Below, in pieces: positions 9,751-19,220 of a DNA stretch of 37,496 nucleotides. The notes beneath the pieces were generated by a model, which worked only from the letters and a program-made list of their open reading frames with translations, did not search any database and was not told the origin of the DNA. The number at the start of each line of letters is the position of its first letter. The stretch's first letter is position 1. The stretch is from Ophioceras dolichostomum. Taxonomy: Eukaryota; Ascomycota; Sordariomycetes; Magnaporthales; Ophioceraceae. Made by a program: the position numbers and the translations under genes. The stretch lies in contig PYST01000362.1 in assembly GCA_003049485.1 (NCBI GenBank), positions 1 through 37,496 on the forward strand, written 5' to 3'.

Positions 9751-10371
9751 ATGGCGACCAACCCTTCCACCGTCACACTAGGCCGCGGCAGCAGTAGCGC
9801 CAGCGATGAGCGCGTCTCGGCTCTCAGCTCTCGCTTGACAACAGCTGTAGAATCACTCGTCGCCGCCAAAGTGATCGAGAAAGGCGACGAGTCTTCCCCA
9901 CTAGCCCAGCTGCGCATGCGCGCCGAAGAGATGCTCCAAGAATTCCAAGACCGCATCATCGAGTGGGATGGAAGGAAGGCCGACGGCGGCCCTGAGCCGG
10001 CCTCGTGGGGCCCGATGTCCCAGACGCGTCGACGGAACCGCATCATCATATCCGGCCCGGACACGACGCGGACATATCAGATTGACACGTCCCGTTTGTC
10101 GAAAGCGAAGGTGAACCGTGTGGTGAGTAAGCCTTTGCACTCGTCTTGAGTTCTTGCAGCCGATTACCGTAAGCTCAAGCTGACTTGGTTGCTCACGTCT
10201 TGGTCGAAGATGGATTTCTACGCTGCACTCTCCGAGATGGTCAGTGAAAAAGAGGTCAAGCTTAAGCTACCTCCCACCCTGCCAGCCCCCTCCCAGCTCA
10301 GGCCCCAGGAAAACGGAAGGCTAACAACACGGGATATCGACATCCTCAGTGCGACGAAGTCAATGCTCTGA
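9751..10371 (+). CDS. Unrecognised two-exon protein
   Basis: I do not recognise this protein. The model is exon 1 9751-10122, intron 10123-10209 (GTGAGT donor, GCTGAC branch site at ~10178, acceptor GAAG), exon 2 10210-10371, phase 0, 177 residues. Residues ~20-75 look helical and charged (DERVSALSSRLTTAVESLVA, QLRMRAEEMLQEFQDRIIEW). The middle is basic (SQTRRRNRIIISGPDTTRTY), and exon 2 reads MDFYAALSEMVSEKEVKLKL then a proline-rich stretch. The frame ends at TGA 10369-10371, yet the same frame stays open after this stop to about 10500. It there encodes a charged helix-like segment (SNLQAVERQLRRQRSQ), and a Swi5-type C-terminus follows at ~10636-10850. This gene could therefore be the 5' part of a longer Swi5-like gene interrupted by the stop, or an independent neighbour. 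The exon-intron model is fairly secure; identity is not. Confidence 0.5.
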
Positions 10372-10850
10372 GCAGTGAAGCAAGAGAGAAGTGGCAGCAA
10401 AGGCAAGACGTCCAACCTCCAGGCGGTGGAGAGACAACTCAGGAGACAGCGGAGCCAGACGGCCGGCGAAAGCAGGAGTAAGCGAGCCCTCCCCTCTGCC
10501 TACTCCCACCAAGGCTAGCGTCGTGGCCGGTCTAGCCGAGTGTCTTGATCTTCCCTCATTGTTCATGCCACTCCTTTCTATGCCGCCTTGACACACAATT
10601 CCCAGGAGTAAGACGCTAGCTGACGCCTCGATGAGAGATTTCCAGACCAGAATCAAAGCCAAAGGCTGCGGCCACTATTACTCATAAGCAGCAGTCTCGA
10701 ACCACCAGTACTCGCTCACAGCTCCTGCAGGAGTACAACGAGATCCGAGATATCGGCCAGCAGCTCATCGGCATGATAGCCGAGCACCGTGGAGTCCCGA
10801 TCAAGTCTCTGTATGAGACCAAAGAGTTTGGTGTCGGTCCAGACGACTGA
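10372..10850 (+). pseudogene. Swi5-type DNA recombination protein C-terminus (orphan exon; broken or mis-spliced gene)
   Basis: The last ~70 codons (10636-10850, stop TGA 10848-10850) encode SQLLQEYNEIRDIGQQLIGM, IAEHRGVPIKSLYE and EFGVGPDD. This matches the conserved C-terminal block of Swi5, the partner of Sfr1 that stimulates Rad51/Dmc1 strand exchange (fungal Swi5 proteins typically read LLHEYNEIRDxGQxLxGxIA then EEFGV). Upstream, the frame has stops at 10617 and 10632 and no ATG, so an intron is needed. A donor GTAAGC at 10478, a branch GCTGAC at ~10619 and an acceptor ending at 10635 would join it to a coiled-coil-like segment (SNLQAVERQLRRQRSQTAGE) encoded at 10416-10475. That segment is itself in frame with the upstream gene but lies behind its TGA at 10369. 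Either a start or exon is missed, or the gene is inactivated. Family assignment is firm; gene status is uncertain. Confidence 0.55.
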
Positions 10851-13173
10851 CGAAGTTTTCAACTTCCTGTCTGTTAGAGGACCCTCTATAGGACCCCAAT
10901 CACAGAGCCTCGGTGGGTTCTCGTGAGTTGTTGCAAAAAGACTATTAGTGTTTCCAGATCTCTTGTCCCTTCTTGGGCAGCCACTCTTTCGCGAGCATAG
11001 ACTCAACTACCAGCGGCAGGCTCACAACGGCAAAAGGCTGTCCCTCTCATATTTCACTTCGCTTAGCTCGGCTCGGGCTTCGTGCACTGTATTCGGGGAG
11101 GGGTTGGATTCGCCTGGGTACTCGTCACTTCCTCAGCTGCCAAATCTCCCCCCTCATCTCTCGCTCAGAGGTGCACACCGGGCTTGGCAACAACCGCCAA
11201 TACGAGAAAACCGAGAGGAAGGCCGTGAGAGCAACCTCAAGGTTTTGGGGGAAAGATCTGTCCATAATCTCCTTCTCCGTCGCTATTCCCCCGAGAATTC
11301 TCCCACCGAATTCGATAGGGGAGCCAAGACGAGACTATCACCAGTCGAGCTTCATGCAGGCTCGTTCCTCGAATGGGATATGATCAGGTGGCTGCCGCAT
11401 CAAGCCCCGATGCGACTATACGCACCTACCAACGCAGCAGCTCTTATCTCTTCAGCTGTACGTACTTCTTATCTCCCTAGCTCTTTGCTGTACATATTCC
11501 GCAGCCGAAATGTAGCGAAGTTGGTCATTTTGAACAGTCAAAGCTGCTCGCCACCATTCGTGGGGGGAGGGGGACGATCATCACCAGAACCAGCCAAATC
11601 TGCACCCTTCAATAGGTCGTCGCCTCTTCTAGGAAGGTGGTTGTAGGCTACTAGAGAGAAGGGTTTTCATTTCTTAGGCCTCCGTTACCATAGAGCGCCA
11701 CGGGATTTTCTAAGCGAGCAAGCACCAAGCAGGATCCGGGGAACAGGCACATGCCCCAAGGAGCGACCCTCCGCGATATCCGGAGCGGCCGGGTGTCTTC
11801 CCGGCAACTCACCTACCTAGTTAGGCCCTGTAGACTATCAACTACTGCATGTTCTCTCCCTCCCGTCGCACCACGAGTCTAGGCCAAGAGCCTAGACCAG
11901 GCCAATCTCCGTATCCCTCCCTCAAGCTAGCCTAGGGTGATGCAGTATAAGGGTAGCTTTGCATACTTTTATTGAAAGTGGCGTCGACCGTTTATACTGC
12001 CTCGGTGGTCCACCAGGGAAGCTCGAAAGCCGTAGCTCGGAAGTGTGTGGTGTTGGTCGTTCTTCTCCATCATATTGTCATGTCCTTGCTCGGTGGCCGT
12101 CTTCGGCCTGCGTCGCGACGTCTCTATCATTCCGGCACATCGAACGTGATCGGAGCGGCAGATCCTAGTGGATAACTAAGTAGTGGTGACACACATCGCA
12201 TGTCCGGCAGCGGGAAGGATTAATTAAGGTACAGCGCGAACAGGGGGATTAGGGATTATCACGACGCATGTCATGCCCGTCCCGCTCGTGGGGTGGCTCA
12301 ACGTCTTGGCAGCTAGACTGACCTGAGAGCTAGCTTACAACCACAAGCGGCATGCATAGGCAGAACGGCATCATCAACACATCCGTACAACCTCCAAGTT
12401 CAGTTTTTGGTTTCGTTTGCAAGGCCGCCAAGCGATGCAATCACATCTGTGAACCAATTACGTCCCCGAACCTCCCGTCCCTTCCCCCGTGCTCGAAGCT
12501 CTCGGCATCATCACACATGGTACCGCACCCGGGGAAAGGCACGCCAGCAACCACGCGGGTTATGCGGGTGGGGTGGTTGCACCGGTCGGTGGTCAGGTAA
12601 TGGGAAATGGCAAGGCGGCTTTACGTTTCGTTTGCGGCCCAGCAGGGGCAAGTAGAGGAACGCAGAGCATAATATCTTTCAGCGCGACCCCGTATTATCT
12701 ATCTGCCATGCACACAAATCTTCCTTCAGGTTCGGACATTAATTAGGGCTAGTCCAGGATATGACGCACCCGCGCATTCTTTGGTCGTATAACTACATCA
12801 CAGCTTCGGCTCTCCGGGTTTATCCGTATGAAGTGGAGTAGGGAGGAGGGAGGGAGGGAGAGTGGAATGCTGCCCCACGCCGTTGGTCTCAGGGGCACGT
12901 AGGTATGACATACCTCAGGTTCCTACCTCCTACCTGACTAGGTATGTTGGGGATGCTTCTTGGATATGTTGATCAGTCGACAGTGAAATACAAGGAGTGG
13001 GGTTGATGCCCAGTGCCAGGCCTCCTGGAGGTGTATAAGATAGAGGCCGTCGTCCCCAAGGTCGACATTAGAGGACGGGTAGTTGCATCGCCCTCACTTG
13101 GTCCTCCCATCCCCAGCCAGCCCTTCCCCTACTTATTTAGCCCCCATAAGCACTCTCTTCAAGCCAAGCCACA
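10851..13173. other. Long non-coding interval upstream of the secreted peptidase gene
   Basis: About 2.3 kb without a supportable gene. Open frames at 10948-11646 (232 codons) and 10973-11383 (136 codons) overlap in different frames. They have no recognisable domain, and their Ser/Arg/Leu-rich composition is typical of chance frames. The segment 12840-12955 has G-rich runs and repeated TACCT/AGGTA motifs. The last ~140 bp hold a TATA-like box at 13034 and a pyrimidine-rich leader for the gene at 13174. Confidence 0.5.
13034..13040 (+). promoter_or_regulatory. TATA-like box before the secreted metallopeptidase gene
   Basis: TATAAGA 134 bp upstream of the ATG at 13174, followed by a C/T-rich leader. 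It is a plausible core promoter element by position and sequence only. Confidence 0.35.
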
Positions 13174-14269
13174 ATGAAGGTCCCCTCCTCCATCCTCCTC
13201 TCAGCCCTCTACGCCGCCTTCGGCGCGTATGCCGCCGTGAACGAGCCTTGCATCGGCTCCGGCGGACGCGCAGGTGAGTACCTCCCTATCTAAAACTTAG
13301 AAGCCTGTCACCAGCCACCCACTACCTACCCCTGAACCCCTATCATGTCCACCACCAGGCAAGCAAGCACGCTAACACCCCAACGTCCCAACCAAGGCGT
13401 CTGCGTCTCGACCTCCTCCTGCTCCTCCTCTGGCGGGACGTCCATCACAGGTGCCTGCCCGGCCGACGCAGCCGACATCAGGTGCTGCACCAAGGCGACC
13501 TGCGGCACGGCCGGCGGCAACTGCCGCTGGACGTCCGACTGCGGCGGCTCGACCCAGTCGAACCTGTGCCCCGGCCCGTCGGCCTTCAAGTGCTGCTCGT
13601 CGTCGGCGACGGGCTTCGGCGGGTATGGGGCCCCGGCCATCCCGTCCGTCGGCTCGTGCCAGTCCGTCGCCGTCAGCGGCGCCCAGAAGATCGTCAACGC
13701 CTGGCCGGGCCGCATCCGCCAGATCTACTGCATCCGGGACTGCGCGTGCGGGTCCGGCAGCGATCACTGCTGCGGGAAGGCGACAGACATGATGTGCTCC
13801 GATGCTGGTGGCGTAAGTTTAAGAAAACAGTCCTTCCAGTTCTGCCTCCCTCGTTGGTGGCAGGTCTCAAAAAACCAAAACTTGCTATTCGTCTTCGATA
13901 TGGTCTGGTTAGTACTGACTGACGTATTCACAGACACCAACGATGTCCGGCCGCGAAATCGCCGAGTGGGTGATGAACAACCGCGGCACGCTGAACCTCA
14001 AGTACGTCATCTGGGGCCAGCGCATCTGGAACCCGTCCATCGACTCGGTCGCCGCCTGGACTTCCTGGAGGTCCATGGAGGACCGCGGCGATGTGACTCA
14101 GAACCACTGGTGAGTTTTCTTCTGACTGCCTTTGCCTGCCTATGCGTCTGCAAGCGCCTATCTACCTACCTCCCTCCCTTGCTCTTTTGGTATCGTCGCT
14201 TGAGACTCTCTGTGACACCGTTCCTCCAACCGGCCTGCTAGGGATCACGTCCATGTGAGCTACAACTAG
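13174..14269 (+). CDS. Secreted cysteine-rich protein with ARB_07466-like (M15/LAS-type) metallopeptidase domain
   Basis: Four exons: 13174-13273, 13397-13812, 13934-14109, 14242-14269. All introns are GT-AG; GCTAAC is visible as branch site in intron 1. They give 239 residues. Residues 1-20 are a signal peptide (cleavage likely after AYA). Two tandem cysteine modules follow (~26-64 and ~69-100), each ending CP-x(4-5)-[IF][RK]CC. The C-terminal domain (~117-239) contains SDHCCGKATD (155-164), an exact match to the SxHxxGxAxD zinc motif of M15/LAS peptidases. It ends HWDHVHVSYN, giving a DxxH pair (Asp232, His235). Predicted zinc ligands are His157, Asp164 and His235, with Asp232 as base. The domain corresponds to the ARB_07466-like C-terminal family of secreted fungal and actinobacterial proteins. 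A peptidoglycan or peptide substrate is inferred, not shown. The final exon encodes only the last nine residues, including both terminal histidines, so single-exon prediction would miss the zinc site. Confidence 0.88.
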
Positions 14270-15806
14270 GTACTAGATGAGATGGTCCGACAATCTCGAA
14301 AGCTACCTGGTATTCATATCCATCTTGATCTGTGGACTAGTATGGTGTAACATACTTCTTCTTCTCTACTTTCGTTACGGCGATGAATCTTCTCGAACGT
14401 GCTTTAGTTTCTAGTATCGAGTCAAAGTGCCACATTCATCTATATCACTACACGCTGAATACTAGTAGTGAACAAAACCTTTGCAACCAGTAACGGTCCA
14501 AAGATATCAAAGATATATGCGCACCAAGGCCTGCAACATTGCGTCATTATCAAAAGCGGGGACGTGCCTTGTATAATATCAAAATTAACGGCTACTACTA
14601 CGACTATGAGAACGAGCGTCTGTTAACCCACAAGAGGTGCTGAAGCCGAAAGGGTCACCGCTTTTGTCTGTGAAGCCACTGGTGCCATACCCCAACGGGC
14701 GATTTTTGCCGTCGGGAACTACTACTAGTACCTATGCTGGTTGAGGAAGGCAGAGGAGGCCATACGATACGCGTATACGATATCGATCCCCATGTGTTGC
14801 AGAGGGTAGGGGGCCTAGCCACGTCGGGCCCTCCCGCGTGTCACAACGGCCGTCACCTCCGTACGGCCACGGGCCTTAGGCCCGTGGCCGTAGATAAATA
14901 TCGGTCAGAACACCTCTCTGTCCGCCCCTGCAGTTGAAAAAGCAACCTCCCGTACCAATTTCTTAGCGTATTGCTTGCTTCCCCTGCCAGCCGCGACACC
15001 ATGTAATAAGTGACGTTAGACAGCCGGACTTATGAATAAGAGCCACCCTCGCTAGGTACCATGAGGCTATCGAATCCGTTCACACACGCTCAAATAATTA
15101 GAGTCGAACAAAAGGGTACAGAACACATATCGGTGTCACAGAGGAGAGAGGATATGTATTTCAGGTGTTCCTTTTCTCTTCTCTTCTCCCTTCTTTCTCA
15201 GGGGTCCAGATCAGAGCATGGAAGCAAGCAAAAACAAAACAAAAAAAGAAACGCTCCTGTGGTATCCTAAGTAATCAGTTAGGGAGCCGTCCCCATAGCC
15301 CTCCAGGTAAGCACGCAAACAAAACCCAACAACACATCCCAGAGACAAACAAACACAAAACACCGCGGTATCGACTAGACAACCCAGCTCCCAACAAGTC
15401 CTAGGGAGCAAACAAAAGAAACGACAAAGTCAAAGACTTCCCCCGGCGCTAGCAGCATGAATGCCCCTCGAGAGGCGAAGTTGGCTCAGTCTATCATCCG
15501 GGAAACATCCACCCATTTCCCCCCAAGAGCGTCCCTTCCAAGAAGCTCCTTTCCTTACATTTCCCTTTCCCTGTCCGTCCGTCCTTCCACCTCCTCCTCC
15601 CTCTTCCCCCGGATAAATCGCTAAAGGTAGGATAATGATGCTGAGTAAAATAGACATAGACAATTGGTAGTTGTTGAGTTTTACACTCAGGTAATATGCA
15701 GTAGGTAAGGGTAGCTGGGCTAGGTGGGCATACTGAGGTGGCTGACACCTCCATGGGGCCTCCAATGCTTCGCGTGTAGGCTAGGTAAAGTCGAGGTAGG
15801 TAGGCA
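14270..15806. other. Convergent intergenic region with palindrome
   Basis: This lies between the rightward peptidase gene and the leftward acyltransferase gene, so it should hold both 3' ends. It includes a perfect 31-bp palindrome at 14862-14892, A-rich stretches around 15230-15420 and a long C/T-rich stretch at 15500-15610. No gene is supportable. Confidence 0.5.
14862..14892. repeat. Perfect 31-bp palindrome (15-bp arms, 1-nt centre)
   Basis: The arm TACGGCCACGGGCCT is followed by one T and its exact reverse complement. I checked all 15 base pairs; 11 of them are G-C. It would form a very stable cruciform or RNA hairpin. A smaller palindrome (ACGGCCGT, 14846-14853) lies just upstream and ATACGCGTAT at 14767-14776. 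It is intergenic, ~600 bp beyond the peptidase gene. Confidence 0.95.
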
Positions 15807-17253
15807 TCACGACCCAAACCCAACCAATCCTACAACGCTAGCGTACAGCCTCGAAAGCAGGTTCCACACCAACAGGAAAGTACCCGGGATGACGAAGATC
15901 TGGAGGACCTCGCCGATGTACCTCGTCCGGACCTCGGTCTCGATGTAGTCGGGCGTGGTGACGGGGAGCTCTCCCCTCTTCTCGTGGGAGACGTCGTTCG
16001 GGGGCAGGCGACCCGTCTGGAGGTACTGCTCCATCAGGGCGTCCTTCTCGACCCAGCGCTCGCGCAGCCAGGCGTCGAAGGCCTCCTGGGTGTCGAACGG
16101 GATGTCGGCCACGCGGAAGCGGCGCCAGTAGAAGTTGACGGACCTTGGGGGGCGGCCTTGGAAGTAGGTGCTTGAGAGAGTGAAGAGGTCTTCGCCGTAT
16201 TGGCCGCGACTGGAAGTAGCGAAATGAGAGTGTGTTAGCTAGCCAGGTCTTGCCGTGGGGCGCCAATATGACCTTGGGGTGGTCATCATCATCACTTCAA
16301 TTGCAGGGGGACACTTACAGGATTCCTTCGTAGGCTACTGTGCAGTCGTAAACCCACTCCACAGTGCCCCTGAGCTCGCTGAGGCAGAAATACATGCCGG
16401 TGCTGCGCGGGAGCAGCACGTGCTCATGGTCCTTGATGCCATTCTTGGCGGCCCAGCTGGCGGACTTCGCCCTGCCGTTGGCCGACGTGTTGGTGCCCTC
16501 GGGGAAGAGCAGCAGCCACATGGGGTTCAGCGACTTGGCGCCCGTGGCCGGGTCGACGTTGTGCAGCTTCAGCTTGTTCAGGCGGTGGGCCAGACGCGGG
16601 CGGTCGACAGACATCTTGCGCGACATGAATATGAACCCGTAGAACATCATGCCCGTCCCGATGATGGGGATGAACTTGAGGGACTCCTTCAGGATGATGT
16701 AGATCCAGCCGTGCATGGGCATGTCGTTGGCGTAGGCCACCCACCAGAGGTACAGCCAGTCGGTGTAGAGTTGGTGGTTGGCGATAAGCACCAGGCGGTC
16801 GGGGAAGCCGAACTCAGCTCGGCCGTCGGGGGTCTGGCGGATCTGGCCGGCCACGGAGGCGTCGCCGCTGATGCGGATGGTGGTGGGGCCCCACCACTTG
16901 GTCATGGTAGTGATGACCAGGCCGAAGTATTGCTTAGTCAGAGCCATGTAGGAGTAGTATAGGCCGCGGTCGATCCAGTACAGCGGTGCCCCGAGAAACT
17001 GGACCGAGCTTATGGCCAGCACGCAGGCCACGAAGTACAGGCCGAACGAAATCTGCCTAAATATCTGCCTCGTGCGCCCGTACTTCTCTTCGCCGGAGGG
17101 GTGCTCCGTGGCGGTCTTGGGGGCGGCCTTGGCGTCATCGGCAGAAGGGGCTTCGGTTTTGAGGCTGGGCGCAGACGGCGCGGTTGAGTTTAGGATCGCG
17201 TCTTGGGAAACGGCGGGCTGGGTAGGTGCCCGTTGCCGCAGCTCGGTGGTCAT
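15807..17253 (-). CDS. LCLAT1/AGPAT-like lysophospholipid acyltransferase
   Basis: Two exons on the minus strand: 17253-16319 and 16209-15807. The intron is 16318-16210, with GTAAGT donor, GCTAAC branch and TTCCAG acceptor. They give 445 residues. It transfers acyl chains from acyl-CoA to lysophospholipids at the ER; the subfamily resembles LCLAT1 and yeast Cst26, which remodel phosphatidylinositol or anionic lysolipids. A hydrophobic segment (~68-90) is followed by the catalytic motif NHQLYTDW (His160, Asp165), GTGMMFYGFIFMSR (~199-212), and the substrate motif LFPEGTNTS (~249-257). The second exon carries the Acyltransf_C region (YFQGRPPRSVNFYWRRFRV, then DAWLRERWVEKDALMEQYL) and a C-terminal hydrophobic stretch (~410-443), likely membrane-embedded. 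The first ~55 residues are polar and probably disordered. Exact lysolipid preference cannot be told from sequence. Confidence 0.92.
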
Positions 17254-19220
17254 CGTGGCGGGGTGTTTGGTAGAAAGCTCTCAGACGCAGAGTGTTGAGA
17301 GTGCTGAGAGTGCTGGACGACGACGGCGCAGCGCGACGGCGCGACAGGGCGCGTAGAGGGCGAAGAGGAGTATGCGCCGGAATAACGCGCCGGGAGCGTT
17401 GAGATCAACGTCTGGGTGTCGAGGCAGCGATGTAATAGGACAGGCATGCAGAGTTTTGGAGGTCCTCGAGGGAGACGGCGCCGGGTCGGTCGGGATGGGC
17501 TGTCGAGAAGTGTACACGTGCACAAACGGGAAGCTCGGCGCCGAAGCTACTTGACAAGCTCCAGGCAGCAAATAGGTGGGGTCCGAATTGGGTTTCGGTT
17601 TTCGAGATCGAGCGAGTCGAGTCAGGAGGATCGGCGTCAGAAGCAACCAGGAATTGAGCTGAGGGGGTAGAGGGGTATTTCAATAAAAAACAGCGAGGTA
17701 TGGAGAACGACAGGGTAAGCACGGCGTGAAAAAGAGACAAGGAGACGTTTGGCGGAGGGGTTTTCGGGCTCGATGTGAGGCTGGGACTGCGATACAACAG
17801 CTCCCAAATGTCAAAGCTCCGAAAGGCGGGAGCGGAGGGGCCGGAGCAAAAAAAGGTGGAGCCGAGGGTCAGAAGAATGGGGTGCAACTGAGATGGCGGG
17901 ATGGCGATGTTCAAACCGCGATTTCCTCAGTTAAGAGACATTCCCACCCTGAGGATATAACAGCGGAGGAGGAGAAGGAGGGAGGGGAATATGAAGAAAG
18001 AAAAAGAGGTCGAGGGGCGGCTGAAAGATCAAAGAGATGGACCGCTCTGGCCCGCCAGCCAGCCGGCCAGAGAGCCAACCTCCCTGTCAGTCAGCACTGC
18101 CCCGATAACATCGAGACCTGCCGGGATAGCATTGCCTGCGGCTAGGCTGGATGGAGAGAATCAGCTGGAAGATGGCGGCCAGCTCTCAACGTCGAACTCC
18201 AGGCCAGATTTGACCGATCTGACCCAACCTATGTGGACAAACTCCATAACTAAACGGCGCTTGCTTGTTAGGAACCCCGCCCATGCCATGCCCTCATGCA
18301 CACTTACAACATGGTACCTTCATCAGGTGCGGGATGACCATTTTGTCAGAAAGAAGGGAAGCTGTCTGGTATGACTTTTTGGTCCGCGTGCCCCACCATC
18401 CGCCCACGAAACGTTCCTGCTGATAATCGACAAGCTTTTTTAGGCTCTCAAGCTGGGGTTCGGGTTGAAGACTCGAGACTGCACGCCCAGAAAATGCCGT
18501 CACAGAGGTGACAGAGGGTTTGGTGGTCTGTGCCCTGCCGGAGGCTGGGCAGGACCGCTGGACCGACAAGCCTGGGCAACCCTCGCGCCCAAGGAAAATT
18601 AGGAAGAGCCGATTCCGCTTCACAAGAGAAACCAGAGTGTGGGGTAGAGCCAATCATCCGGGGCGAATTTGGAACCGACAGAATCGAACGGTTCATATGG
18701 ACGGATGGGTGATGCGAACATTCTTTTAAAACACTTTCTGAAAACTGCGAGGCCGTTGGAAACCCGTTTCCTCGATACCGAGTCCGCTGTGGACAGCTAG
18801 GAATATCTGGTCGAAGCTACAAGTCGCCGTTACAATGGCAGTCGGTAGCTGCGCTTCCACGTAGTCGATCACATCACCCCAGAGCCTCCTCGGTTTAACT
18901 CCCGCCCATGATACAGCCGAAGAGCTCTCAACAACGACGGTCGCTATTTCGGACTGCCCCTTTCCTCCCGAGACTGTGAACTTCGCTACTACCGCCGCTG
19001 CTACTGCCGCTGCTGCCGCCGCCGCCCTCATAGCTGTTATTATCATGTCGTCACCCTCACCGTGGCTCCCTTTCTCGTCGCGCTCTTCATACCTACACCC
19101 TTCTCTGTGGCGTTCAAGGAGCTCACACACCCTCCTTTCCCACACCACTACATACGTTCCACCTAAGTAATTGGACAGGGCACTTGTCATTACCATAAGC
19201 TTGTCTGAGACGACGAAACA
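17254..19220. promoter_or_regulatory. Divergent intergenic region between acyltransferase and NAD(H) kinase genes
   Basis: About 2 kb separates two head-to-head genes and should contain both promoters. A 169-codon frame (17405-17914, minus) and a 156-codon frame (18726-19196, minus) are present. They are Ser/Pro- or Ala-rich with no domain and lie in probable 5' leaders, so I do not call them genes. No specific regulatory site is recognised. Confidence 0.45.

Noticed and set aside
10948..11646. 232-codon plus-strand frame
   Set aside because: No recognisable domain; an overlapping frame of comparable quality exists, and the composition is that of translated non-coding DNA.
17405..17914. 169-codon minus-strand frame upstream of the acyltransferase
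   Set aside because: Ser/Pro/Phe-rich, no domain, and lies in the likely 5' leader of the acyltransferase gene.
18726..19196. 156-codon minus-strand frame next to the NAD(H) kinase start
   Set aside because: It contains a poly-Ala run from a GCC-type repeat and no conserved motif; it overlaps the probable kinase promoter.
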